From Sipunculus nudus (taxonomy: Eukaryota > Annelida > Sipuncula > Golfingiida > Sipunculidae), in NCBI GenBank assembly GCA_026874595.1, contig CM049310.1, positions 3,162,001-3,226,000 of the forward strand: 64,000 nt of DNA, written 5' to 3'. Below the pieces are notes generated by a model. The model was given only the letters and a program-made list of their open reading frames with translations, ran no database searches and was not told where the DNA came from. Shown piece after piece: positions 43,001-58,000 of the stretch (position 1 is its first letter; every line of letters starts with the position of its first letter). A program made the translations under genes and the position numbers.

Positions 43001-46000
43001 TTGCATAAAGAATGGGAATTCAGGTAAAAATGAAAGTATATGAATACCAGTGCAAATACTTTCCAAATGTATTCATGAATGCATTCATGAATATATTCTT
43101 TAATATTATTTTAATAATCATTTCAGTTATATTTCATTTTAAAAATCATACGATTCTCTTATTATTTTTAATAAAAATTATATCTGGGACAATATTTGTA
43201 ATTTTTAATAAATAGTTAAACTCTTATATTATATGTTCTGCTTATAAGTTATATGGCCAAGTCAAAATCTGTGTGACAATAGGACTCCATTTGTTAATAA
43301 AATAAATGAAATCAATCCTCTTCCCTGTCTCCAAATATACTATCAAAAATCATACATAAGCTAAACACCAACAACTCATAATACAGCTTATATTTATTTC
43401 CACACAAAAGAAGCATGTTCCTCATTTCTAAATCATATTTTTTTTTTATCCTATATAACAGCTGAGCGCCATGATCCATGGGTCCCTTGTTTTCCAGCTA
43501 CTTGACAACAGGCAGGAACATACCAGATCATTTCCACAGATCAACTTTTCCCTTGTTCTTTAAAGTATACATTACATATGCTCATCAGTGGACCCTCATT
43601 CATTCATCCAACCTATACTAATACTAGTATACTGCTAATACTTTACTCCAAACTGTGGAGCACAATGCATGCATATTAAGAATTTTTTTAGCAATCAGCT
43701 TTATTTTGTTTTCTAATGTGTGATATATCTTAATAATAATAATTGTTCAGTAAAATGCTTTTGTTAAGCCTGCTTCAGCTCATGCTTGATTTCTGTTTTA
43801 CGCTCCTTTTCCAGTGGTCAACGAGGTCCAGGGTAGGTTTTGAAAATAATAGGAAAATATTATTTTGTGGGGGAAAATTCACCGAGATCACTTGATAAAG
43901 TAAGATTCATATGGATTGAGGGTTCCTGTAGCTTTGTCAGAATTATATACCTGCCAACCTGTCTGAACTTGTGGTACCATTATTTTTCTCTAAGGTACCA
44001 CAGAATACTGTGACTTTATATCTGTATTCTCAAATTTGCAATATTTCAAAAGGTATTTTTAGTTCACTCTGTGAACTTATGCCATGGCGCAGCGTCCGCC
44101 GTCCACTGTCAACTGTCCACCGTCCACCGTCTGTTACAAATATCTCAACAGCCACATCAGCTACCTTCATAAAACTTTGCAGAATTACTGATCATGGAAT
44201 GGACATGCAAAAATAAGCTTTTGGTGGCGCCACCTATGTTGACCTACTTTCTGTGGGATTAAATGGTCTTTTCAACTTCTTTCAAGATAAGTCATAAAGT
44301 ATTAATATTTTGGCCTTCATATCATAGTCAACAGTTCCTTAGAGGAAGGGGAATAATTTGAGTATAAATTCAGTCAAGTCATATTCAAGATGGCTTCTCT
44401 ACGGAACTTCAAATTCTGTCGATCGTAAAATATGACAGCTTGATGTGTTTCTATGTATACATGATGTATTGTCTGTTACCAAATATCTTAGGAACTGCTG
44501 CAGCCTTCAGTTTCAAATTTCACAGGAATATTAATCATGTGACTGCTAAATGATTTTGACCTCCAGGTGGCGCCACCTGTGTTGACCTACTTTCTGCGTG
44601 AAAAAATGGTCTTTTCCACTTCTTCCAAGATAAGTCACAAAGTATTGATATTTTGGCCTTCATATCATAGCCAACAGTTCCTTAGAGGAAGGGGAATAAT
44701 TTGAGTATAAATTCATTCAAGTCATTTTCAAGATGGCGTCTCTACGTAACTTAAGATTCTGTTGATCGCAAAGTATGACAGCTTGATGTGTTTCTATACA
44801 TGATGTATTGTCTGTTACCAAATATCTTAGGAACTGCTGCAGCCTTCAGTTTCAAATTTCACAGGAATATTGATCATGTGACTGCTAAATGATTTTAACC
44901 TCCAGGTGGCACCACCTGTGTTGACCTACTTTCTGCGGGAAGAAATAATCTTTTCCACTTCTTTCAAGATAAGTCACAAAATATTAATAATTTGGCCTTC
45001 ATATCATAGTCAGCAGTTCCTAAGAGGAAGGGGAATAATTTGTGTGTAAATTCAGTCAAATCATTTTCAAGATGGCATCTCTACAGTACTTCAAATTGTG
45101 TGGGTTGCAAAATTTAGCAACTTGATATGTTTCCATACAGGATGTATTGTCTGTTACCTAATATTTTAGGAACTGCTGCAGCCTTCAGTTTCAAATTTCA
45201 CAGGAATATTGATCATGTGACTGCCAGATGATTTTGACCTCCAGGTGGCGCCAGCTATGTTGACCTACTTTCTGTGGGACAAAATGTTACTTTCCACTTC
45301 TTTCAAGATGAGTCATAAAGTAATAAGAGGAAGAGGAATAATTTGAGTATAAATTCAGTCAAGTGATTTTCAAGATGGCAAATCTACGGATGTTGATGTG
45401 TTTCTATACATGATGTATTGTCTGTTACCAAATATCTTAGGAACTGCTGCAGCCTTCAGTTTCAAATTACACAGGAATATTGATCATATGACTGCTTAAT
45501 GATTTTGACCTCCAGGTGGTGCCACCTGTTTAGGTACTTTCAGCAGGCTGTAATGGTGTTTTCTGCTTTTATCCAAAATATGTCATTAAGTATTTATTTG
45601 TTATAATCCACAAAAACAGAGTCTCCTCTAGGACCCTTGGACTGATCTTTCCAAAACCTGGCATACTTGTTCCCTCACCTATGAAGTTGTAGGTAACAAT
45701 GATGGAGAACCTTTCTGTGCAGTACAAACCTGGGTTTCTTTTATATAACAACCCTCAATCTCAGGAGTGGTTCAATGTATTGATCTGAAATTTGTCATGT
45801 CTATCCATCTAGGAAAGTTTTCTCGTTAACCAGACAGGTGGCGCCACCTACAATACTTTTTGCGGAGTGTCCAACTTTGCATTTGCCATCTGATTGTCTT
45901 AGTGTTTGTTCAGTGTATTGGGTTGAAATTGTGCATGTCCATAGATCTTCGTCACCCCCATCTTGCAAACAAGACTGGTGGCGCCATCTGCAATAATTTT

Positions 46001-49000
46001 CCTGTGGTGTCCATTCATACATTTGCTTTCGGTGAAAATTGCTCATATCTAAGGAGTATTGGTCTGAAATTTGGCATGTGCAGTCATCTTGGAAAGTTTT
46101 CTCATAAACCAGATAGGTGGCGCCACCTACCTTGTGCAATAGGACAGTGTCCACTTTGAAAGGAATGAATGGTATTTTCACATTCATTTTATTTTAATCA
46201 CTTGCCAAATTGCACAGTAATTCACAGAGTGAACATTAGACCCCTGGGTCTCTTGTTTTTTAAATTATACCTGCTTGAATAAGGTGCTCTACCAGTCCAT
46301 GTAAACTGTCATTTATCCATATTGAGAACTCGTCTACATAATCCATGCATGTACTGTCAATATTCAGAAAGCAAAAGATTGATATATTAATAAAAACAAG
46401 TCTTTTGTGTTACCCATGTATCATAGACTGGTATTTTGATTAAAATCACATCTCTTTTATATCATCTGTCAGGAAATAACAAGAATTTCTAAACTCAGAG
46501 CACAGCTTCTTTATTGAAAAGCTGGCTCTAGATGGCACACCAAATCCAGTGAGGGTTGGAACACATCCTCAAGCAAAGAAAACAGGAGGGAAAAAAAATG
46601 TAAAATTGTATCTTAAACAGATACTTGTAGTGGGACTTGAAAACTTACTGGTGCCATGGTGGGTGTATGCTCTGTCCACGGACCAGCCATTGGTCTGAAG
46701 AAACTAGGTATTAATGGTGTTGAGAGGTGACAAGTGGACTGAACTGTCTCACTAGTGAAGCTTGCTTTTCTAGGGAAAAGGTTGGTATGCCAGACTTTTG
46801 CGACACCGACATGGGTTCGAATCCTGGATCGGCCCAATGTTTTCCCCTGAGCAATTTGTCTTTGTAACAAATGGGGGCTAGTCCAATGTGACAGTAAGCT
46901 TTGGGCCCAGGGAATAAGCTCAGGAGTGTGACTCCTGGGATAATTAGTCTAGTTCTAATAGCAGAATGCTCTTAAGAGGGGGTGTGTTACGTGGTGACAT
47001 AAAAGCAGACCAAACTGTCTCGCTAGTGAAGCATGCTTCTCTAGCAAAGCGGTTGGTACCCCGGACTTGTGCGCCACCGACATGGGTTCGAGTCCCCCAT
47101 CGGCCCGGTATTTTCCCCTGAGCAATTTGCCTTCGTAACAATGGCTTTGATTACAAATAAAAAAAGGAGACTGCAAATATCACACCCAATAAATATCAGT
47201 TATCACTTTTGAAGAGCTCTTCCTTCTTCATTCCCGATATATTATTATGAAAATCCAGTGATTTTCCAAACAATCCACAGATTTTAGGGTTTTAGTAATT
47301 ATACACATGTAAAAAAATGTTTAGTGGAGTACTATGATTATTAAATACTTCATGAAAATAGATATGAGATCTATTATATTGGTGAATATTGGTAATCTTA
47401 TAAAAGTTCCAGCTCAGGGTTGGCAGTTGTATAAGTAGTATGCATATCTTAATTTATATTTTAAGGCTTGGTGGTTTCTGGTTCCCATTCCCAACCTTAT
47501 CCTGATTCCCTTATCTTCCTTAAATTCATCTATGAATTTATTTCATCCCATATTATACATATATTGGTGCAAACAGTAGGGAGAACAGTAAGTTTCATTT
47601 CATAATTTTTTTAATCATCCTTATTTTTCCAAGTATAGAGGTACCCTTGCCAGAGACAGTATTTCAATCACAGAGTATGTTTTGAGACTTATTAACATTT
47701 GACTGATGCCAGGTTGTATTAAGATAATGCATTAAAAGTAAATATAATTTGAGCAAAGGACCGGTCTATATTAGGTGTCAGTGGTATTACATGATTACAT
47801 GTATTTAAAGGTAAACAGATATCCAGTGATTATGTGATGTACATAACTAAACGTGATTTTACCAATTTGTGTACATACTTGATCAGCAGAATGTTTAAAT
47901 TGGTTAATTTGGGCAAAGGCCATGATATGTAAATTTATTAAATTCTAATTCCTAAGTTCTATTATGAAAAAAAAAATTTAATCTGTGATGTATAAACAAT
48001 CCAATAAACATAGACTTTGATATAACATCCTTCATTAGTTTAACATTATAATGCATTTGATCTTTTATTGTTCTACCTGTTGGGAATTGGGGCGGCGGGT
48101 ATACAATACAGGATGAGTTTTAATATATGTAACTCTGTGTTAGTTCACTCTCTCCTGTAATCTTACAGGATTTGATTTAACTTGACCATCTGTTTGAGAC
48201 CTTATACAATTTTATTGCAGTTACTGTAACTATGTTATATTACAGTCACTTACATGTAAATCATATTAACACCTTTTATTATTTTATCAATTATAATATT
48301 TATTTAATGTAACAGAGCACTGAAGCATAACATATTACAGTAATTGTTATTTGTAGCATATATTTGATAATAACTCTTATATCTTGCATTTTTCATGACA
48401 TAATAATGTATTTGACACTGTTTCTCAAGATCTTTGCTATGTGTAAGATATCAGTGCCTGTTATAGTGAATCCACGATCTGTATATAACATCATAATGTT
48501 TTGTTATATTTTGTCATGATAGAGTATGGAAGATTCCGCCTCATCCTCCTCACAAAGCACCCCAAGCCGAAAAACCCATAAAGTGAACATGACCGACCCA
48601 GTGCACAGTTCCGTCTCCACACTGCCTACTGCAGACATCTGGCAACTTGATGAAGAATATGTGCTTCAACTGGCTGCCAAGGACATCACAGTGCTCTTCG
48701 GTCTGGAGGTAGAATCTTCTCACTTATGTGATTACAGATTTTGGCAGTATCTTTTTATGCTCTGCTTTACACTAAAGTTTTACTTTATAAACTTATTTTG
48801 CAGGGAAGAATGTAACTGAGCTTACAGTTTCTCTGTTTCTGATTGTAGGATGAAGGACTTTTGAAGGACCGGTTAACCCTGAGACAGATCAGGCAAGGGA
48901 CAACCCTCATCCAGCAAGGAGATCAGGTAGACAGATACCGTCCTATCGTAACCATCAGGCATGATCTGTCCTCGAGTTTTTGGTATCCTCTGCTTTCATA

Positions 49001-52000
49001 TTTACCAGCCTGCTCCATCCACAACAATACAGGCTTCTCATCCATCCTCTAAATAAAGGGAAAGCTGAAAAGTGGTTTTCCTTTTTGCTATTCAGTAAAA
49101 TGACGGGGAATTTTAAAAAAAATCCTTAGATCAGTAAAAGGTGAGGAAATTGAATGGCCCAAACACCTGTGGTGCTGACCAACAGCTATTCAAAGAATGT
49201 TTGGTTCTTTCAAGACATGCATATGCTATTGTATACACCCCATATGGGGTTGACAGTTTGATTAAAATGCTACTTTTTAAGCCCCCGTCACAAAGTGGCC
49301 GGGGCATATAGTTTTACCCATTTCCGTCATTCCGTCCTTTCGTTATTCCGTCATTCTGAAATCAAACAGTTGTACAGTTTTTTAGCTCAGCTGACTGTTA
49401 GTCATCTGAGCTATAGCGATTACTCTTTGTCTGTCGTCCGTCCAGCCGTCCGGCCGTCTGTCCGTTAACAAGGCACAAATTGTAAACACTGGACCTGGAA
49501 TCTTCTAACTTCACATCCAGCCAGGTCCATGGAAAATCTCCTTGGAAACTTGGAATTAGGTCTCTGTTACCCATATTCTTCAAGCTAAGGGGCTCCGAAG
49601 TACCCCCCAGAAAAATGGAAAATTTAATACAAAAGCTCAAGTATCTGAACAACTAATGCATTGATCACCATGATTTTTTAGCATGGATATTGATCATGGA
49701 GTGTTTCATCAGTTTCTGCAGACTGGTGGCGCCACCTGTATTTTTTTCATTTTTTACGATTTTTTTTCTCTATTTTGGTGACCTCAATAGATGCCGTCAT
49801 CTGTTAACAGGGCACAAATTGTAACCGCTGGACCTGGAATCTTCTAATTTTTACATCTAGTTAGGTCCATGAAAAATCTCCTTCAAAAACCTAGAATTAG
49901 GTCTCTGTTACCCAAATTCTTTAAGCTATCGGGCTCCGAAGTACCCCCCAGAATAATGAAAAATTTGATACAAAAGCTCAAGTATCTGAACAATTAATGC
50001 TTTGATCACCATAATTCTTTGCATTGATATTAATCATGGAGTGTTTTATCAGTTTCTGCAGACTGGTGGCGCCACCTGTACTTTTTTTTATTTTTTTAAC
50101 GATTTTTTTTCTCTATTTTGAGACCTTAAAAGATTCGGTCATCTGTTAACAGGGCAAAAATCGTACACACTGGACCTGGATTCTTCTAACTTTACATCCA
50201 GTTAGGTCCATGTAAAGTCTCCTTGAAAAACCTGGAATTAGGTCTCTGGTACCCATATTCTTCAAGCTATGGGGCTCCGAAGTACCTCTCCAGAATAATA
50301 AAAAATTTGATACGAAAGCTCAAGTATCTGAACAACTAATGCATTGATCACCATGATTCTTTGCATGGATATTCATCATTGAGTTTTTTATCAGTTTCTG
50401 CAGACTGGTGGTGCCATCTGTACTTTTTCAATTTATATGACAGATCCTGAACATAGAAACTTTCATGAAAATTAGAAATTTTTATGAAAAATGCACATGT
50501 ATCGACTTTTTTTCACAATGCCTGCAGATACTGGCCTGATTTTTGGTGTGTTGCTTGATAATGACCCTTTACAGATGAAGTTCACATTTTGTCATGGTTG
50601 ATCTACTTTTGACCATATGACAGCTCCTGAACTTTAAAAATTTAACAAAATTTAACAAATATTTCTAATTTGCTCCAGGAGGGGGCATTTGTATCGTTCC
50701 GACGCATCTAGTTTTACCAATGAACTTAAGTCTCACTACATATATTTATGACACAGTGGGCATAAAACTGATTTACAAGTTCACAAATATTCTAAAAAAA
50801 TGAACATTTTCTGAAACAGTGGTTGGCAAGGTTAAATTTTTAGTTTTTTCGGTTTCATGAGGGTTCAGTTTTGAGATTACACTCAACAGAAAACTATGTA
50901 AGGTATATAAATTAGTATTTCTTTGTTCCATCATTGGAAAGAAAAGCAGGGAGAAATTTTCAGTAATTTTCATATAAACACCAAAACCTAACAGTTTGAC
51001 AAGAATATATGGTAACATCAAATGTTTGGAAATTTGTTTTCCTTCTTTACAAATAAAATAAAAGATTTGACAGTATTTTCATCATATTTTTCCACTTCTG
51101 ATTTGGATAACACACAATCATCATGAGCATAAAGCCAACCATAGCACTTTGAAAATGCTTAGACCTTAACTTCTACATATAGTACATAGTATATAAGAGC
51201 TGCTGTTGATGATGACAGGAGCTCTAATGCTGTGTTAACATTGCAGGACGCCAGCTTGATGTTTGTGGTGACAGGTAACCTACAGGTGCTCCAGCAGGTG
51301 GTAGGCAAGGAGTCTGAAGAGGTAAGTACTTATTATTTATTTCAGATTAAAATGTAGGTAAACACTGTGACGTCATTGTCTGAACCATATGCTCGTGCAC
51401 ACACACACACACACACACACACTCAAAGCTCCCAGAAATGATGGAGAGTAGCATTTTAGGTAAACATATCTTTAATGTATTTACCCCAACTAACACAAAA
51501 ATTTCCTACTCTAAACAGTAAAATCGCATGATCTGGTAGGATGTCTGGAGCACCCACACGATCGGCTGCACCTTGGTGTCAGCATGGTCTTCTGTGCCGG
51601 ACTTTTGCGCTTTCAGTCCTTGGTTAGTCACTGCCAGGACCAGCCAAATCTCATTCCTTCTAGTCTCTGACCAATCACTCTCTCCCCGGGCCATACTTGA
51701 GTGCCCTCTTTTGGCCACATTGACAAACCCTGCATTGACCTTGGTTTTTTTTGTGCTGGTCTGGGTCTCACCAGACACCTTCCACCATCCCTAGATGTCT
51801 GCTACTCCGTCAGCTTTTCACGTAGTACACCCACTCTGCTTCCTGCGCTATTGGGCCTTGGCAATGTGGTCTTATCTGAGGTAAGAAGCTATCTGAAAAA
51901 AATTACACAAAAATACTCATAAATTACTTCACATATGCCATGAGGGCCTAGAAAGGTTCCTATTCCGAGAACATTACGTGATAGCCCTGGGCTTGTGCTT

Positions 52001-55000
52001 GTTAAGTCTGTCACATCTCTGTCCACCGCTGTTAGCCTTCATCAGTAATAGTAATTACATGCATCTTCATATCAGCTTTTCATATAATGACACCTTGTTT
52101 AACATAGTTTTATTTTGAAATTAATCAAACTCGTGAAATAAAAAATGGTCAAAAGTGGTAAGACGCAGCCTGGTGGTGGTGTTAGACTTCAAAGTGAAAG
52201 ATGTGAGGTTCAGGCCCTGTGGATGTCTGGAAACAAAATTGTGAAATTAGTATAATTTTTCCATGCTTTGTTTTCAGCGCTCCTTATTTTTGTGTCATCC
52301 TGGAGAACTGGTGGGGACTCTGGCTGTGCTGACAGGAGAACAGTCCTTCTTTACCATCCGAGCTCGCTCTGACTCCTGTGTTGTCGTGATCACCAAATCT
52401 GATTTCTACAGGTGAGTGGAGGAGCATGTTATTTGTATTGTCAGATTATGATCTGGTTGGCGCATTGATACAAACCTGTTGTACCTCCTACCTGGGTACA
52501 GGTGTTCTGGAGACAGAGGGGAGCATATGTTGCATTGTAAAAAATACAAACTGTAATATTCTTGTGTTTGTTTGTAGCATTATGGCCAAGCAGCCGACTG
52601 TGGTGCTGAACGTAGGACACGAGATAGTGAAGCGGATGTCACCGTTCGTCAGACAGATTGACTTTGCTTTAGACTGGATGCATCTGGAGGCAGGAAAGGC
52701 TCTCTTCAGGTGATTATCTGCATCTGTTAACTCTGATAACTCTGCTGAACTGTAATACTCAACATAATGAGTGCCTTGGCGCTTTCAAAATTGAATTTGA
52801 TAAAATATTTTTTGTACCTCAAAAAGTCCCCCCCCCCCCCCCTGTGCTGTTCCATGACCCCTACTGGATAACTTTTAGTCACTATTTTAGGGAAAATTAT
52901 TTTCCTAAGCCAATATTTATGGACCTGGGACACCCTGACATAATCTTTGGCCATCAGAATCATCAAGGGAGGTGGGAAAAGAACTGCCAAAGGTTTTCAG
53001 GTGAGAATGGCTCATCCCTTTCGTTTTCTCAAAAATATCTCTAAAAAATCAATGGGGGTGCTCATTACGGTCTTGGTACTCGTTACATCGAATACAGGAA
53101 TAGGGCTGTCATGATACACTGGTGTACTGACACATTTTGATACTGAGTCAGATATCATATCTGTATCATCAGATGACCCTGCGTTGATATGTTTTTAGAT
53201 ATTTGATCATCAGGATATAAAGGCATCTAACATTAAATTTTACTTCCTGAGCCCCATGCTAGCCATTTAATTTAAAGCGTCATTTGTCAAAAACAAGTTT
53301 AATGGCACTTGAATTGCCAATCGCTTAGATATAAAATGTATTGATTGCGTATAAATAAATTCTGCCTGAGAAAGTTTGGGTGTCTTACTATGATCAAGGA
53401 AGAAAATTTGCCAGGAACTTGACTCCTTAATATACCTTATATGTATCTTATATGTATTATATCATATGTCAATGAACTATCATGACAAGTATAATATTGT
53501 GGCATTTACCATCATATCAACAGAATTTGTCATACAGTCAACCCGGGGAACTCAATATCTCAACTTGAAATTAATTATACAGAGGCTTAAATATTTGCTG
53601 GGAAAGTTTTTTTAGGAATTTTTTTTTTCATTTATACTTTATTGTTAGATCAAACCAGTTTATGATGTAAATGTGATTTTATAAGAAAGATATGTACTAA
53701 TTATAAGCATATATGTGCAGAAGATTTTCCCCCCAGGAAATCTATAATGACCGAATCTTACAATGACCAAGTCAATAAAACCAGTATTTTAACTACCACT
53801 CCAGACAAGGGGAGCAATCAGAGTGTATCTACATTGTGTTGAACGGTCGTCTGAGGTCTGTCGTAACGCTGATTGATGGTAAGAAGGAGCTGGTAGGAGA
53901 GTACGGGCGAGGAGAGCTCGTTGGTCTGGTGGAGGTTCTGACGCAGACAGAGAGAGCCACCACCATCATGGCGGTCAGGTATGTTAAATTTATAACGCAA
54001 ACGCCCATTAACATACTCACTTAGTAACAACATATAGGCATATTATATGGAATATAATATATCATTGATTTAAATTTACCTTTAAAAATGACCTGCAGTT
54101 TTTTTGTGGCAAGTTTTCTCCTCATATTTCAAGGAAGGAAGGTGTTCCAGTGCTAAGGAACAAATGATTTAATTATTGTGAACCTGTGAATTTTGATGCA
54201 AACTTGCCAGGAATGGATCCAAGATTTTACGAGAAGGGTGCAGGGTGTTGTTTACCATTTATACCATCAAACTAATAGCCCAAAAAGGCCCTGAATTCAA
54301 GTAATGAGGGGATGAACCTTAAAATATTGGGGGTAAACACAAAAAGAAAAGGTTATTTCTACCAGTAAAATGGGAAGGTTTAGACATCCTAACCCCCTCC
54401 CCTACAGGTCTGCCCCTGAACATTGTTTTTTAAGATTCATTGAAGACATAAAGACCTGTATAAAAACTGGCTTCGATGGCTCAGGGGTAAAGCAGGAGAC
54501 TCAAAGCCAGGAAGTCATGAGTTTCTAATATTAGCCGAGGAGCGGTGAGAATTTTCACGGTCGGCCCCCACCGAGGGTGAGCGCTCTGCAGGCTTAAAGG
54601 GAAGGCTGTGCCCCACAGCCGTGTATCACTCACAAACAAGTGTGTCTTTTGGGGGGTCCTCGGTGTTATGACCCAGCAATGGGGATGATTATGCAACCCA
54701 GGACCCACAGGGGTAAGTAGACACTGGGCCTGGGTGACACTGGGATACAAAATAATATGATAGGAAGCAAATGCTACTGCCCTGTCAAGTAGTCCCAAAC
54801 TGTAATGGAAACTCTGCAGATGTACATACAATAGGGAAGAATTAGATAAGTCAGCATTAAAAAATTGATGTGGTAAGCTTCACAAAAAAAAAAAAAAAAA
54901 AAAAAAAATGTTTGTCTGAGTGGGCATGCTCTTTCTAACTGCTGATTTCTATATTTCTGAACCTTTGTTTTCATACCACTTACAGAGACACAGAACTGGC

Positions 55001-58000
55001 TGTGATCCCTGAGGGGCTGCTAAACATGATCAAGAGGAAGTACCCGCAGATCGTAACACGCCTTGTTCACCTCCTGGGGCAAAGGATTCTGGGAACACTC
55101 AAGAATCGCAATGTTGCAGTCCTTTCAGGTATAAATCATTGAGCTAAGCAAGTAGTCTTTGCTGTTATGGCTCCACTACTCAAATCCATTATTGTGTCAG
55201 TCTGAATATTAGTGCAGAAATATCATTAACTGTCCATCGCACATAAAAAGACCAATCATTGGGTTTCCATGCCTTCCTGGAAATCAGGGAAAATTTAGAC
55301 AATCTTATTGTGTTTTTCTAGGGTGTAAAGTTAGGGAATTATGAAATGGTCCATGAAATATTCATTCCAGTGAGAGGATGTTCTCTGTCAAATTTAAGAC
55401 CCATCAAAATCCAGTGTGGCCATCTTTACAACAAAGGCATGGTGGGACCATTTAGAATCCTGGAGGTTAACTGTCCAAGTCATTGCTATTATATTTATAT
55501 GTGATATTTTTCTTTTCAGAACATCCAAATGTTGACCCTCGCCCATCAGTTGCTAACCTGGCAACAGTTGCCATCCTGCCAGTCTCAGAGGATGTACCCC
55601 TGTACAATTTTACCTTGGAATTACAGTTCTCTCTTAATAATATAGGTAAGAAATTGTTTTCTGTGTTTATATAATCCAAAAGGGATTTGCCCTAACTTTG
55701 AGATCCATTGAAAATTCAAATCACAGATATTTATACTACCATGCTTCAGGTGTTCTTAAAGGTCTTCAAAAGTATATTGTAACTTGAAAGTTTTAGGTTA
55801 ATCCTAATTATGTCTCTTGTGACTGGTAAATAACACATCAAGGTTAGCCAAGGATTATCAGACATTCTGTTAATGTAAAACTCCAGTGTTTTTGTATGGA
55901 TAATGATGTATGCAAAATGTTGATTATATCATTAATGTTATTCATGTTATAAAGCTCAGGTGGAAATGTAAATGAAATGCAGAAACACATTAACTTTTGT
56001 AAAAAGGGTTTGAACACATAATAGTTCAAACTACTTGTAATTAAAGTGATATAGGCTTTTTCCATTGCAGCATAGAGTTCATAAAGCAGAGCACCTCTCA
56101 TGAAAGTATACAGGACAAAGACTTTAAATGCAGATATTGTATAAGATGATTTAACACTAAATGGTACTAAAAAGCATATACAACTATGTATGTAATAATG
56201 ACCATAATTTTAAGACACCCCATGCTTGTTCCAGGGCCTACTTTAAGACTGAATAGTGATATTATAGAGAAAAGGCTGGGAGCTGCTGCCTTGGATAAGT
56301 AAGTCACATTTCATGTATATATATTTATAATAAAACCTTTTAGTGTTAACTGGCTTAAGTCAACTGCCCTGCTTGTATCAAAGTTACATCCTGGAAGTTC
56401 TAGTAAACTGTTTAAATTAAAACCAAATTACCAACTTATGTCAAACCTCCAATCTGCAAGTTTTCTGTCTGTATAATTGACTTAACACCACAAGGTTTTA
56501 TTGCATGTACATTTATGTAAAGACGAGCTGTTGACTCCTGTATGATAGAACTAAGTACTTGTGTATCAAACTGACTAGGTGAGGTGCAAGTGCCCAGGAG
56601 ACTTTGGTGTAGAGACTTCTGTGGAAGGTTTATGGAAGAAGTGCAAAGGGAAGCATTACATGGCTTTTAGCACAAACACTCAGTATGCAGTGGCCAAATT
56701 AAATTCATTTTAACTCATTCAACTTTACCCTGCTTTAAACTTCAGCCTTTGCTGTGTATGGTTACCGGGGTGCTGGCACAGGTCCAAAAATAATCCAACC
56801 AATGAGAGTGCTGTATTGCAGATTTGAATATTACGAAACTTGGTAGAAAAAACACAATAAATGTCTCACTTGAACATTCATGTCTGTATGCCAGCACCCT
56901 GGAAATATTATACAGCAAAGGCTGGCTTTGCAATCAGTGGATGAGTTGAATGAGTTAGATTTAGTGTAACTTGACACTGCAAAGGAGAAACAAAGTAGTA
57001 TCAGAAGTCAAGTACTTGGCATTATGAAACATACTATACTGTAACCTTGGTTGTTTTTTTCCAGCATGAACGAGTACAGACTGCTGAGCTGGCTGGGTCA
57101 GCAAGAGGACATCCATCGCATGGTGCTGTACCAGTGTGACTACAGGATAACAGCCTGGACACAGCGCTGTATCAGACAGGCTGACTGTATACTCATTGTA
57201 GCCCTTGCTGATAAGGAACCCACTGTAGGCCAGGTAAGTCCACCAGGCACTGCACTGCTTTTCTGTACAACAGGATAGTTCATAACATTATTTAATATGC
57301 CAATAAATCTGCATGCAAGTTCATCTAAGAACTTCAAAACATTCAGATATCTTTTAATGATGTACCAATATTTTGGGTTTCATTCTATCCATATTTCTTA
57401 AGTTATCTCGCAGACTGTGTGATAAAACTCTGTATCACTTCATGCACGGCTTAATTTTTATTTACTTTAAAATGAAGTTTTAAAAAATATATACATATAT
57501 AAACAGAGTCGTGAGTTTGAACCTGGCAGTTGATATTGATTTTTAACATCAGCATCCTATGAGGTCAATTGTGTGCATATTCAGTGCTCACAAACACTCA
57601 CAAGTTCTTTTCACAGATTGCTGTAAAACCTTTTTTACTGTATGTTGAGACATCAATATCTGCTTAAGTGAGACATTGCTTTAATGTCCAGATTGAGAAG
57701 CAGCTGGAGCACATTGCAGTCCGTGCTCAGAAAGAGCTGATCCTGCTTCACACGGAGGATGCACCACGACCGACCAACACGGTGGAATGGCTGAATGCTC
57801 GAGGGTGGTGCACCAGTCACCACCACATCCGTGGACCAAAGAGAGTGTTCAGCAAGCGGGCCAAGCAAAAAGTGGTGAGTAACGCTTCACAGAAAGTCAG
57901 TCAACAAAGGGAGTGTTCAGCAAGCGGGCCAAGCAAAAAGTAGTGAGTAACGCTTCACAGAAAATCAGTCAACAAAGAGAGTGTTCAGCAAGCGGGCCAA

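Larger units (their letters stand above)
46258..48522 (+). other. Right part of intron 12
   Basis: AT-rich, with two SINE-like copies at 46735-46905 and 47005-47175. The remaining ~1.3 kb up to exon 13 shows nothing recognisable. Confidence 0.65.
48927..51246 (+). other. Intron 14
   Basis: 2.3 kb intron, largely the nested element at 49275-50711; the flanks are AT-rich with no further feature. Confidence 0.8.

Noticed and set aside
46790-47110. tRNA genes
   Set aside because: B-box-like motifs are present, but acceptor and anticodon stems do not pair and there are two linked copies with a shared non-tRNA tail; better explained as SINEs.
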